Source: Hygrophila difformis (Eukaryota > Streptophyta > Magnoliopsida > Lamiales > Acanthaceae). From it: DNA of 64,000 nt. Below are positions 48,833 to 61,550 of this stretch, one piece after another. The notes beneath the pieces were generated by a model that did no database searches, was not told the origin of the DNA, and saw nothing but the letters and a program-made list of their open reading frames with translations. Within the stretch, counting starts at the first letter, position 1. Each line of letters begins with the position of its first letter. The translations under genes were made by a program, and so were the position numbers. The stretch spans positions 7,738,874 to 7,802,873 of the forward strand of contig JAOANR010000001.1 of NCBI GenBank assembly GCA_030278955.1, given 5' to 3'.

Positions 48833-49954
48833 AAAATGAAGAAAGATGATCATTGAGGAGGTCTGTTTCCTAGTTTCAGTTTGTGGTTCCATTATGTTTA
48901 TGATTAGTTCGTTGACAATAATTAGTAGTAGTATTAGATTTCAGATTTATTCTGAATTCATGGGTACAGTTGTGCTTGCTTAGATTATTCACCCTTTTAT
49001 AATTGGATCATTCTATTGTGTCTGTACTGTTAAAATGTTTGTTAAATGTGCTGTTTATGTTGGATGTTGCAACCCATTTTTGTTATATGTTTCTGTGAAT
49101 GCTATTGAGCGAATAACTGTTGTTTAGTTCTCATCTGAAACAGGGCATTGCATGATTGATTCATTCTTTGTTGCAACTTGAGGTGAGGTCAGAGTCACAT
49201 GTGTTTATTGCCTCTTGTCTATTCTCTGGCGCATTATTGTTTATTTACAACGTATCTCTATCATCTTCTCCTTAACCCTTGTATGGATTTTTTCGGCATC
49301 CTTGGCCTGTAGTCCTGTACTATGTAGGGCGATATTGCATTTCTCCATCTTATCTACTCTTTTGTTATGTGCACCTATTTCGCTTGAAATGGGTAAAACT
49401 CCAAAAGGCTGTTTAGTGTTTACTCCAGTCGTTCCCTCATATTCATGGTCATTTCTTCCTATTCCTAGCGGCCAAATGAAATGTAGGGGACAATTGGTTT
49501 TAATTCAAACTATTTTATAATAATGCTATTGAGTTTTAATTGAATATATATGAAATTATAAGTCAAGAGTATGAAGTAGTATATGTTACTACGCAATAAA
49601 AATATTTATAGAGAAGTTTTGTTTGGGAAATAGAATGTTTTCTCATAGTATAATTTATTTCATGATAATTATTATTAGTAATAATTTTTTGAGGAATAAT
49701 AAGTATTAATATAGTTTATAAATTATTTATGTAAATAAAATTTCAAAATAGTATGAAATAAGATATATTGAAAATAGTAATAAGATTTTAGAAATAAAAT
49801 TTGAATTTGATTTTTTTAGTTAACTTGATCATTATTACTTAAATTTATCTTAATTTTAAACTTTTGTATTCTATTTTATTTATTATCATTAGCTCTAAAA
49901 TTCAATTCACATACATATTGAGCGGACACATGATCATTCAAGGAATATAGTTAT
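48833..49954. other. 3' flank of bZIP and AT-rich spacer
   Basis: The 3' UTR is probably within the first 400 bp. No further gene is visible. Confidence 0.55.
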
Positions 49955-49959
49955 CTTAT

Positions 49960-50284
49960 TGTTGGGTTATCCCACATCGGTTATAATGGTTCCCCTTACT
50001 ACGTTATATGGTTGGGACTGAGAGCAACTCTACCTATCACAAATTGGTTTTAGGAGTAACATTCTATCCATGAATTTCTACATGGTAACAGAGCTATGAT
50101 GCCCGTGTTGGGTATATTTGATTATGAATTTCGAATTTGATTTCGAGATCATCTCGAGGGGAGGGTGTGTGGTTATCCCACATCGGTTATAATGGTTCCC
50201 CTTTACTACCTTATATGGTTGAGAGCAATTCTACCTATCAACAATTGATTTTAGGTGTGAGCCTCTCATCCGTGAATCTCTACA
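49960..50284 (+). mobile_element. Complete TRIM retroelement
   Basis: Two short LTRs (49960-50082 and 50166-50284, TG...CA) begin TGTTGGGTTATCCCACATCGG and TGTGTGGTTATCCCACATCGG. A tRNA-Met-type primer site, TGGTAACAGAGC, follows the left LTR at 50083-50094. A purine tract, GAGGGGAGGG, precedes the right LTR. A 5-bp duplication, CTTAT, lies at 49955-49959 and 50285-50289. It has no coding capacity, as expected for a TRIM. Confidence 0.88.
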
Positions 50285-50595
50285 CTTATCAAACCATTAA
50301 TCGATCTGGAAAAAACCTAATATTAATTTAAGTAGCATTCGTTCATAAAAAACTCCTAATCATAAACTCTTTAGGCCGCTTTCGTTCATAATATTTTTAT
50401 AAGCTTATAAGCTCTTTGTTAAAATAAGTAATACACCTGTAAGTTTCTTTAATACAAAAAGAATGCATTTTACCCTTTTTTTATAAAACATTTCATTTAG
50501 ATTTTTTTAATAGCAATATAAGAACAAAAACTGGAGCATCATCTTATCTATCTAAACTCAAGCTATGTAACTTTCAAATAAACATTGTTTATGTT

Positions 50596-50620
50596 CCCCC
50601 CCCCCCCCCCCCCCCCCCCC
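50596..50620. repeat. Poly(C) tract, 25 bases
   Basis: An uninterrupted run of C in otherwise AT-rich DNA. The length may be affected by sequencing or assembly. Confidence 0.9.
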
Positions 50621-50672
50621 TAAATTTATCAACTTTATAAAAGAAAAGTTAAAAATAGCTTGTAGCAACATA

Positions 50673-50932
50673 CTCCATCTGTTTTTTAAAAGTTGTAACA
50701 TTCCTATAATTCACGTTATCCAATGTATATTTTTAACGTTTAATATCTCAAACTGTGTAAAAGTAAAAATTATAAAAATTTGATATTCTAAAACTACATG
50801 ATTAGACGTATCTAACAAGATCCCACTTGACTATGTTTTATCTTGTATAACTGTGTTAAAAATTTAAATCAAAGTTACTCAGTGAATAATAACAACTATG
50901 CAAATGTTACAACTATATAAAAACGGAGGAAG
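50673..50932. mobile_element. Stowaway-like MITE
   Basis: Ends CTCCATCTGTTTT and AAAACGGAGGAAG are inverted and TA-flanked. The interior CACTTGACTATGTTTT is shared with the MITE at 46590. Confidence 0.65.
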
Positions 50933-51577
50933 TATAAATTTACATGTAGTACTACATTTCTAAAAGTTGATGTAAACAAATCTTCAAGCTCATACGATAA
51001 AGAACTTAAAAAAAAACATTTGAGAGTTATTAGGGCTGCCTTTCTTTATCAAATGGGCCTTATTATGATTTATTAGACCCATCGCGATCTTCTGTTCATC
51101 TTCTTCTACCTAAATGCTGATTATTGCCAGCAGTTTTGCTGCACTTTAATGGCCTACCTGGCAAACTCCAAAGGTTGTGCCTTTATCAAGCCAACCCTCA
51201 AATCTTAAACCATCCTCCTTGCTTCAATTTTCAACTTTCTAGTGGTGGAATTCAACTAGGATGCCACAACCACAAGCACAATACAAATCCATAAATGGCC
51301 AACTTCAGAATAACTAGTTTACCAGCTAAAGATCTAAAAAAGACTCAAACTTGGAAAGAAAATCAAGCCCAAATTACTCATGAAAACATTGCTGTAGTAT
51401 AATGCCAAATTCTCCATTTCCTTTTACCACAGATGAAAACCACTACACTACTATACCAAACAGCATTCCAATTTCCAACATTTAATAAGTCCATCTAGTT
51501 TAATTCAACCAAAACCCCATAACCACAGTTCATGACAATAATACATACTATCGTTCATTCCAAGAAACAGCTGTAAA

Positions 51578-51985
51578 TCAATTATCATAGGTGCGGCACT
51601 CGTCCACCTCCGGATTATCCTTGCAGTAATTTTCCAACGGATCCGATTCCTTCTGCTTGTCCCGCAAGTGCCCTATCGCCGCGCTCAGCTCCTCCACCTC
51701 GTCCCAACTCGCCGCGCACTCGCCGCTCACCGGATCCTCACTGCACACTTCCTGCGCCGCCTTGATGCTCTCCTCCAGATTCTCCGACAGCTTGTCCGGC
51801 GCCGCAGATAGAGGCCGGAGGTTGCGGACGTGCGGCATCCTTCCGTTGGCGATCGTCATGCCCCCCCTCCTCCACGGCGTGCTGCTTAAACTAATCGCTT
51901 GAGGAGGCTTGGCGGCGTCCGATGAGGAAACCACCCTGGCGAAGATCTTCGCCGACGGGATGGTCAATCCAGCTACTGCTGCCAT
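51578..51985 (-). CDS. CP12: Calvin-cycle regulatory protein CP12, chloroplast
   Basis: An intronless 135-aa ORF. A serine/arginine-rich transit peptide covers about the first 55-60 residues. The mature part has the N-terminal cysteine pair (VCSEDPVSGEC), the AASWDEVEELSAA core and the C-terminal pair (YCKDNPEVDEC) ending in TYDN. CP12 is an intrinsically disordered, thioredoxin-controlled linker. In the dark its oxidised form ties GAPDH and phosphoribulokinase into an inactive complex. All four redox cysteines are present, so it should be functional. Confidence 0.95.
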   Translation of the reverse strand: MAAVAGLTIPSAKIFARVVSSSDAAKPPQAISLSSTPWRRGGMTIANGRMPHVRNLRPLSAAPDKLSENLEESIKAAQEVCSEDPVSGECAASWDEVEELSAAIGHLRDKQKESDPLENYCKDNPEVDECRTYDN

Positions 51986-52076
51986 TGATTGCGTTTCAGT
52001 GGAGAGGATTATTGAATTCGGGTGAAATGAACGGTGCAGTTGTTATGTATGTACATGGTGGATATTGTGAAGGAAG

Positions 52077-52153
52077 AAGATATAATCGGTGAGTGAGGTG
52101 ATTTATGTTCACAGATATCTTATCGCCATGTCGCCAATCATATCCGTCCACGT
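52077..52153 (-). promoter_or_regulatory. CP12 promoter motifs
   Basis: On the minus strand upstream of CP12 there is a TATA-like ATTATATC near 52077-52085, an I-box GATAAG (52119-52124) and an ACGTGG G-box core (52148-52153). I-box and G-box pairs are typical of light-regulated photosynthesis promoters. Confidence 0.5.
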
Positions 52154-52159
52154 CTGTTA

Positions 52160-53067
52160 TCGTGACGGGATATTATTTATTTTCGCAAATATCTTTTGCC
52201 CTTCATGCTTGTTTTTTCCTCCCTCAGGTTTCAACAGGCGGACTCTATTCGGCCGAAAAGCAAAGGTGCATTCAATTCTGTACTCCCTCCGTTTTGTTTA
52301 TTAACATTTGATGGCGCTATACTCAATAATTATCCAAATTGTACATTTCTTACAAGCTACAACAGCTAGAAATAATCTAGGATTCTTAGAACATGTTTAT
52401 CCATGACCACCAAGGAGATCTAACCATGCCACATCATTATTTAAAACAAAAAAGAATTAAATGGGGTGTGGTCTCATCTCCATGATCGACCAAACACCAA
52501 ATGAGACCACTTGGTCTCATCTTCATTGGCCAATGGGATGGGGACATTTGTCTCCTTTCCATTGGTCATTTTAAATAGATTACATTAAAACTATTATATT
52601 TTTTATATTTTAAAATAAAAATAAATAAAAAATATACCATATTTTATAATTTTTCATTATCTACAAATAGAGACCACTCTTGCTATATTTTTTTAAAATA
52701 CATAATATATCGATTTTGATATATTTAATCCATTTTAAAATTTACAGAAAATAAAAATAAATAAAAAATATATTAATATTTTAGATTTTTTATTCTTTAC
52801 AAGTAAGATTAAAATATTTATATTTTGATACAATTATTTTTTTCATATTTCAAATTGTATAAATTAAAATAATTATATATAATATTGTGGTTGGATGGTT
52901 GGGTGGTTATTAATAAAGTATGTAAAATTTGGGTGGTTAGGTTGGGATGAATATTGATGAGTTGGAGGAGAGTGAAATTAATTAAATAATGAGATGTTTG
53001 GATGATTGGGTGGTTGGGGTGGTTATGAATATAGATAGTCTTACAAACAGCTGGGCAAAATTTCATA
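52160..53067. other. AT-rich spacer
   Basis: No gene. A single CTCCCTCCGTTTTG MITE-type end near 52283 lacks a clear partner. TGGTCTCAT repeats occur near 52465-52525, and GTTGGGTGGTTA-like repeats near 52890-53025. Confidence 0.5.
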
Positions 53068-53326
53068 CTACCTCTGTTATTTTTAAATGGCAAGTTTTGA
53101 TTTTTGTCACTGTTCATTAAATAGCTTTGACTCGACATTTTAATACAATTATATAAGATAAAATATAGTCAAGTGTGATCTTATTGGATTCGTCTAATGG
53201 CATAGATTTAGAATATCAAATTTTCATAATTTTTAATTATATGGAATTTGAGTTATTACGAATTAAAAACGTGTATTGGATTGAGTAAAATATGGATCCG
53301 TAGCACTTATTTAGAAATGGAGGAAG
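53068..53326. mobile_element. Stowaway-like MITE
   Basis: Ends CTACCTCTGTTATTTTTAAATGG and inverse TAGAAATGGAGGAAGTAG are TA-flanked. The interior has TCACTGTTCATTAAATAGCTTTGACTC, recalling the element at 6202. Confidence 0.6.
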
Positions 53327-53722
53327 TAGTATTTTATAAACTAGTTAAGTTGGAGTAGTATTATTTGTTACAAAGAAAATATATTAGGGTTTGGGTAATT
53401 GGGTTGTGAATTATTAATTGATTGTGATCATTTTATAAATAAATAAATATTTAAAAATTATGCATCGAGTCCATATTTTTATGTTTATATCTTTTTGGTG
53501 AATATCAATGCATCACCAAAAACTAATACTCGAGAGTTATCTCTTAATGTAAAATTCTGTATACACACAAGTTCAAACACCAGACCTTTGAACAAGTACA
53601 AATGACATATTTATATTTATTGTTAGTGTTAGAAATATAAAAATGAACTAAGATTAAAAAAATAATCATCTATTTAGATAAAAAATAAAAATGAAAAATA
53701 TACCAAAAATTGGAATAAAAAT

Positions 53723-53797
53723 AATGGAGTGGGCTTGGCCCAGGATTAAAAGATCATGTCTGATTTTAGGTAAATGGAGTGGGCTTGGCCCAGGATT
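53723..53797. repeat. 25-bp direct repeat
   Basis: AATGGAGTGGGCTTGGCCCA plus GGATT occurs perfectly at 53723-53747 and 53773-53797. It lies about 240 bp upstream of the CGEP start. Confidence 0.9.
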
Positions 53798-54039
53798 TGG
53801 ACTCATCCAATTCGAATAACGTTTACAATAGATTCTGATTTTATTTACAGAAACAGATAATATGTAAATATCTGAGCAGTTTATAGAAGGAATTCAATCA
53901 TGTCCATGACTAAACTTGCACAGTGGCTGAAGAGTGCAGAGCCAGTGTACGCTGCGGGCCGCTTACCCAATCAAAACTCGCCGGCTAAAGCAGATTCCAA
54001 AACCAGTAGTACAAAAGTTGCCCATTCATCCACGCTAAC

Positions 54040-57000
54040 ATGCGTCTTCACAAGGTCTACAACCGCTTTTCTCTCCTTTATGCCCCTCGATTCCCTCTCC
54101 TTATCTCCTCCTCCCCCCACAGTATCTCACTGAAGTCCGCTCCTCGTGCTTCGTCGTCCATCTTCATCAACCGCTGTTCCTCGGCTTCATCGATTGCCGT
54201 TGGGATGAGAGGAATGAGATCCCGCACCGTTGTTGCTGTTAGTGCCGCTGAGAATGACGCCGGCTCCAACGGAGCCACTAATTCTTCTTCCTCCGCTGTT
54301 GATTATGAAGGTAGTTAGTGGATTGTCAAGATGATTGACTTTGGCTTTTTAATGCATTTTCGAGATGCTGACTAGGTTTTGGAAGTTTAATTTTGCTGTG
54401 TGCCAACTTGATTTTGTGTTGGATAGGTTTGACTATAGATCATTTTAGGTGGTGGTGTTGGATTGCCTGAGTTTTCTTATTTCTGGTATTGATGAACGAA
54501 TATCTCTTGCTTGGTAGTCATAATGCCAACTTAGATCAGTCAGCTGCGGGGTGCTCTTTTTGGTGAAACTTTTAACTTTTGAAACGAAAGTAGAAATGAT
54601 ACTAGTAGAGATTAATAGTTCTATTTTGTTGATAGATCAGCCGAAGAATAAGTTAAGTTTGCTGAAATTTTGCCGATGAGCGTGTTAGTACTTAGTATAA
54701 GCAGGTTCTTTTACTTTTCCAACCTTCTCTAAAGTCTGTGTAATGCTTTACAATCTCACTCTATCTTTGACTAGACATTTATCTGATCACAACTTTCACA
54801 AGGAGGTTTTCTGAAGGGAACGTGCATGAGTCAATGACAGATGTCTCATAATCATGCCATTCTTTCAAAAAAATGTCTTACCCTCCCTCGTTTGTATGAC
54901 ATGGCACTCAATGCATATATTAAATGCTCATATCAAGTACACCAACATATCAGCCTTTGTACTGTCTGTCAAGGCATGACATCTCTGATATCTTTTGTTG
55001 TATTTCGCATCCTTGTAGATTTATCAGCGGGCAATGGATACTGCCTTCCTCCACCTGAAATTAGAGATATTGTTGATGCTCCACCCCTTCCAACACTATC
55101 TTTCTCACCTCATAGGGATAAAATACTGTTTCTCAAGAGGAGATCACTGCCCCCTCTGGTAGAATTGGCAAGACCCGAGGAGAAACTTGCCGGCATTCGT
55201 ATTGATGCAAAATGCAATTCTCGGAGTCGCATGTGAGTATTAGAACATATGTTGAACCTTCTCAAGCTCCAGAAGGTTTTGTTTTTCATGATGGCAGTTT
55301 GAAGTGCTTTGGTTATTTTTATATTGTTTTTCAGTTTTTACCCATTTATCTGTTCTCTGTTCCTTTTCTTTTCTTTTCTTTTTGTTGTATAATAAAAATC
55401 TTCTAGATGACGATATTATATTTTTCATTTCCAGGTCATACTATACTGGTATTGGAATACACCAGATAATGGAGGACTGCACCTTGGGGCCTGAAAAAGA
55501 AATAAGTGGTCTTCCAAATGGTGCAAAAATTAATTTTGTCACATGGTAAGCAGGAGATTTTACCTTTTGGGTTATCATATTGTTATACATTTTTTGGGCA
55601 GCCAATGCATTTAAATGTCTGAGCATATTATAAATTTATGTTATGGTCAGATTGAAAATATCTCATCAACCTAATTATATTTCTCAGTAATGGTACTTTT
55701 CAAAGAATTTGAGGTATTCCTGCTCATATTCAACTCAATTTGACAGATAGCACTCATGTTGGTGTTAAAAAAGTAACAATTTAATATACATAGATATATT
55801 GTTCCATTCTACAAGGTGGAAGTATTATAATGTACTGGAGATCCTTCTTCTTCTATTAAATACAAGACACTGGGAATGAGTTGGGTGGGTGCTAGTGCTC
55901 TAAGCATATAATTTGTTGTTTCCATTTCATGCCTGGTGCGTGAGTCTTTGCTAGGTCTTCTCGTTTCTTTGTTCTATTAATAATTAGTTTACTTACATTA
56001 TTGTTGTTATCAAGAGTAAATCTTATTAATCCTGTAACTCCTCTTTTTTCCTATCCCCACTAGGTCAAATGATGGCAGCTATTTGGCATTTGCTGTACGT
56101 ACTGATGAGGTATTTCCAAACTTACTGATTGCCCTCTACAATTTTTCTTTTCCCCAGATGAATGCTATTATCTAGAGAGTTTTGAGTGTCCAAATAAGCA
56201 CTATCCAATTTTTGTCCTTTTATCTTTATTTTTTCATCATGTACAAGTTCTGACCATTATATCTAATATAAATCCACTCATCCTTGAGCAGGAGGATGGT
56301 AGCAGTAGCCTGTTAAGATTATGGATAGCAGACATTGAGACTGGAAAAGCTAGACCCCTTTTCCAAGCTTCAAACATTTTTCTAAATGCAGTTTTTGAAA
56401 AGTGGGCTACCTCTACCTAGAGTCTAGAGTCTACAAAGATTTCTCCACAGTTTTAAAAATCTCATATCTACTTGTTCCCTTTTCAGCTTTGTGTGGGTGA
56501 ACAACTCAACCTTATTGGTTTGTACTATTCCTCCATCTCGAGGAGATCCTCCTAAGAAACCTTTGGTGCCATCTGGTCCTAAGATTCAATCCAATGAACA
56601 AAAGGATAAGATTCAATCGAGAACTTACCAAGATCTTCTCAAAGATGAATATGATGAAGATTTATTTGATTACTATGCAACCTCACAACTTCTTCTGGCA
56701 TCTTTAGATGGATCAGTGAAGCCAATTGGATCTCCAGCTATATATACATCGCTGGACCCATCCCCTGATGAAAAGTACATTATGATTAATTCAATGCACC
56801 GGCCATATTCATTTAATGTTCCGTGTGGGAGATTCCCTCGAAAGTTTGATCTTTGGACAGCTGATGGAAGATTTCTGAGGGAAATTTGTGATATACCCCT
56901 TGCAGAGGATATTCCTATTGCACATAACAGTGTTCGCAGAGGAAAGCGTTCAATCCACTGGAGATCTGATAAACCCTCAACACTTGTCTGGTATGCAATC

Positions 57001-57507
57001 TAAAGATTCTCCAATTATCTCTTATTTGGAAAAAACAAATGTATAATTGTTATCAGTGAGTCTGACATTCGTTTACAATATTGTATTTGGTTGAACTCAT
57101 TACTATCTACAGTACATGTTGTGGGGTGTTGCTCTGGCGCATGGCACTAGTCTAGGGCCATAGACAACCATTCTAGCTGGTTTTATACGCTGGTGTTTGA
57201 CTTCACCTAGACCAAGAAGGACTCATGATTAAGAAACAATAACCCCAAGAGCGAAGGGCACAATTCATGCCATAACTTGTAAACTTTGTTTATATTTCAT
57301 TTTTATAAAAATTATTCATACTGTAGACATATTTAATTTATTTTGTATTTTTATGTATAATGCGTGCGCCATGCATCCCATGCTCTATATCTCCAATAAG
57401 GTCTTTGCACTATGACATAGCATGAAACCATTTCCAACTATTTGTAAACTGTTACTCATAGTTTAGTTAAGTGAAGGGATGAGACTTATTGAGTTATGTT
57501 GGAAAAT

Positions 57508-57547
<40 letters not shown>

Positions 57548-60500
57548 TGATGATGATGATGCTGATGATGCCATCAGCGTAAGCCTTTAAGTTTGATGAT
57601 CAAAGATCCTGTTTTTGAACACTTCAAGCACTCATTTGAAAAAAAGAAGGAAGAAATAGTCTCGCGTGCATGGCTTTGAAAAAGTGTGACTGCACGTGAG
57701 GGGTGAATTAACAAGTTTTTAGGTGACATGCTAATTAACAAGTTCTTTATGCAGTTTTGCGCTATTCTCTGGAAATTAACCGATGTGATTGATATGCTTT
57801 TCTATATCTTATATGGGTTTCTAAGATATCCTTGTTTTACTACACATTGACTTCAAATAGTTGGTAAATCTGACCTGTTCCCCCCCTCATCTACAAGGGT
57901 TGAGACACAGGATGGTGGTGATGCCAAAATAGAAGTATCTCCACGTGATATTATATACACAGAACCTGCGGAGCCACTTGAAAATGAGCAACCAGTGGTT
58001 TTGCATAAACTTGATCTTCGCTTTGGGTATGATTGAGATCTAGCCTTCATCTTCTATATTTGGATTATCAGATGACTGCTATTGTGCATATGAATTATGT
58101 TATGTTTGCCTTAAATAGATGCATTAAGTGAGGCTTACTCGTGTGAGTAATTTCTTAATACCAACCTTGCTAGTATCATATGCAAAGACATGAATCTTCA
58201 GCATTAAAAAATTTTCATTTTTTTTTGTTTAGCATATGCATAATTTTCCTGGAGATGTACACGTACTTTTGCTGCTTCGTTACCCTTGCATTAACTTACC
58301 ACCAATCAAAGGAAATCTCCTTACACAGATTTTCTTTCTGAAATTTAAATCTGGATGAACTATGGATTTTAAAGCAATTCTTGATGGTGGTGGATTAAGA
58401 ACTGACTTAATCTTTGTTGTGTTTCTTTTTTTTTTTTTTCTTCTTTTTTTTTTAGAGGGATCTCTTGGTGTGATGATTCGCTTGCACTAGTTTATGAATC
58501 CTGGTATAAGACACGGAAAATAAGAACCTGGATTATTTCACCTGGATGTGAGAGTGCAAGTCCCCGAATACTTTTTGATAGGTCTTCTGAAGATGTTTAC
58601 TCAGATCCTGGTTCTCCTATGCTGCGGAGAACTCCTTTAGGAACTTACGTGATTGCAAAGATTAAGAAGGAAGGTGATGAAAGAACATACATGTTATTAA
58701 ATGGGAGTGGAGCTACTCCACAAGGGAATGTTCCATTTTTGGATGTATTTGACATGTGAGTTTAATGCTTCTTTTATCCCATTCACTGATATAAATGTTG
58801 TTCTGGATTCTGATACAAGGGAGTTTCAGGAATACAGGCAATAAAGAACGAATATGGGAGAGTGACAAGGAAAAGTATTATGAAACTGTGGTTGCTCTAA
58901 TGTCTGATCAGGGAGAACAGGATATATCTCTCAATCAGTTAAAAGTTCTAACATCTAAAGAATCCAAAACTGAAAACACTCAATATTCCATACTTAGTTG
59001 GCCAGACAAGAAGGCATGCCAGATTACCAATTTTCCTCACCCTTATCCCCAGTTATCTTCATTAAAGAAAGAGATGATTAGATATAAGAGGAAAGATGGA
59101 GTTCAACTTACAGCAACCTTATATCTCCCACCAAATTATGATCCAGCAAGAGATGGACCCCTTCCATGTTTAATGTGGTCTTACCCTGGAGAGTTCAAAA
59201 GTAAAGATGCAGCTGGACAAGTTCGTGGATCTCCAAATGAGTTTGCTGGCATTGGTTCAACTTCTCCCCTACTTTGGCTAGCAAGAAGGCAAATTCCTCT
59301 CTTGCCTCCTCGAAATTCTATTTATTTATTTTATTTTATTTTATGTTATGTTATTTTTTGTTTCTTCCTCGTTTCTGGTTAGTTTAGATTCCTAGTGATT
59401 TCCAGAGTGTCATGAATCCCACAGTATGATGTATTTGTAAAAGCAATTCTCGCAGGTTTGCAATCTTGTCAGGACCTACAATTCCCATCATTGGAGAGGG
59501 TAATGAAGAGGCAAATGATAGGTATCATGCACGTTACATAGTTTTGATCAGCAGCATTAGACTGTTTTTGTTTGTCATTGTTCTGAGAAAAGAATAAGTA
59601 AATATTAGTTCCTAAATGTTTATATATGATATCTTGATGGTCAAGTGATGCTTTGGTATTCTCTCTTTGAGGGTGAAAAATCATGTTCTCACTTTAAAGA
59701 ATAGCGATCATATCAATTGGACGAACCTAAGTGTTCTCTCAGTTGATGCTTTACATTAGTTACAAAATTCTGATTGCTATCAAGTCACCAATGGTTCCTC
59801 ATAGTGATTGGATGGATAACAATTCTAGGATTTATATTTTTTTGTCGGCTCTTTTCAGGAAGAACCTCAATTAACAGATGAATATTTGCTGATTTATTTT
59901 CTTGAGAAAAATCTCTTCATTACTGATGGTGCCATGATGTTTTTCCTGATACTTATAACAGAATGTTCCTTGCTGAATTTTGGGCAATATGATTTTGCCT
60001 ATCAGTGTTGCTAGAGGTGGATGCTATATGTTTGATTTAGCTCTACTTTTGTGGAAACTGATGGCCGGCATGCATGAAACTGAAATAGCCTTTAACTTGC
60101 TTCTACTTGATGGACATATACCTGCCTGTTATCTAAGCATAGACTACAGTATTTGATTTGAAGCTAAGTCTCGTATGGTATCCATCTAATTTCTTATTTA
60201 TCAGCTATGTGGAGCAACTTGTTGCAAGTGCTGAGGCTGCAGTTGAGGAAGTTATTCGGCGGGGAGTATGTTTCTCTACTTTATTCTTACTAATGTCTTC
60301 AACAGACACATGATTTTGCCAATATGATGATCTGTAGGTGGCGCATCCAGACAAAATTGCTGTTGGTGGTCATTCATATGGAGCTTTCATGACTGCAAAT
60401 CTCCTTGCTCATGCACCACATCTCTTCAGCTGTGGTATTGCTCGCTCTGGAGCATACAATAGAACACTTACACCATTTGGGTTTCAGGTTGTGGTTTAGT

Positions 60501-61550
60501 TTTGGTTGATAATTAGTTTCTTCAGTTTGGTGATGTGAAATGAATTTTCCCTTTTTCCCCATAAATTCTTTTTGGTCCAAGTACCTTACAATTTGGATGA
60601 TGCCATGATGGGATTCCCCAAATTGTTTGAGGATGGAAAAAGCAGCTGTTTTTTTGCTATATGTTGATATGTATTTATTTATTTATTTATTTTTTCCCGT
60701 CCCATGTTTGCTTCTCTATAAGACGACACTTGTTCTGCACAGCTTGACATTATTTTATCTTTCTTGGTCAGAACGAGGATAGGACGCTTTGGGATGCCGT
60801 AAGTACCTATGTGGAAATGAGTCCATATATGTCAGCAAATAAAATCAAAAGACCCATATTGCTTGTCCATGGGGAAGAAGACAATAATCCTGGAACCTTG
60901 ACAATGCAGGTGGGATGTGTCTTTTATCTTTATAGGTGTTTGCGACTTCAAGATGCATAAAAAAAAAATATTTGGCTAGTTGGTCTTTGGTCAGAAAATA
61001 ATAATGTTTCTCCCTGATCCTGATATCCACTTTCTTGACACATCCAAGCTTTAAAATACTTTAGTTCCATATCAGACAGCCTGTATGCTGTAACTATGCG
61101 GCTACCATTTGACGAATTTCAGAGTTACTAGGGCATTTCATGCCTCCTAATGTTTTTGCCTGACAATTAATTTTGATCACAATCATCTTTGACCTTTGAC
61201 CAGAAGTTCTGATTTATAGTTATCACATAATGCAGTCGGAGCGTTTTTACAATGCATTGAAAGGTCATGGTGTGCTATGTCGCCTTGTCATTCTTCCATT
61301 TGAGAGCCATGGTTATGCTGCACGAGAGAGTGTTATGCATGTCCTCTGGGAAACAGATAGATGGCTCCAAAAGCATTGTGTGCCTCATTCACCGGATTCA
61401 AGTGCGGATCCTAATTCAAGTGATGACAATGCCAGCAAAGCCACATCTGATGCAGAGACCAAAGCAGTAGGTGCAGCCGGAGGAGTTGCTGAGCAGGCAG
61501 ATGATGAAATCGATACCATTCACACCAAGCACAGGTCTTCATTATGGTAG
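54040..61550 (+). CDS. CGEP: Glutamyl endopeptidase, chloroplast (prolyl oligopeptidase family)
   Basis: Fourteen exons give 957 aa, matching the ~960-aa chloroplast CGEP: exon 1 54040-54310, exon 2 55019-55232, exon 6 56487-56990, exon 9 58830-59288, exon 12 60338-60487, exon 14 61236-61550. A serine/arginine-rich transit peptide comes first, then a beta-propeller region, then the S9 hydrolase domain. The catalytic triad is visible: Ser in GGHSYGAF (about residue 770), Asp in HGEEDNNPG (about 844), His in ESHGYAA (about 878). It cuts after glutamate in stromal peptides. Intron 9 has a GC donor (AAG|GCAAAT at 59289). The upstream ATG at 53900 opens a different frame and is not used in this model. 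Confidence 0.94.
57511..57562. repeat. (AAT)n/(GAT)n microsatellite in a CGEP intron
   Basis: An AAT run passing into ATG/GAT units inside CGEP intron 6. Confidence 0.85.

Larger units (their letters stand above)
50285..51577. other. Spacer with poly(C) tract and MITE
   Basis: No gene. Contains the C25 tract and a MITE listed separately; the right end is the presumed 3' UTR of CP12. Confidence 0.55.

Noticed and set aside
49215..49520. 101-codon ORF downstream of the bZIP gene
   Set aside because: Hydrophobic low-complexity translation of AT-rich 3' flank with no domain or splice context.
53900..54133. 77-codon ORF as the CGEP start
   Set aside because: It is in a different frame from the transit peptide that continues into exon 2; the ATG at 54040 gives a consistent gene model.
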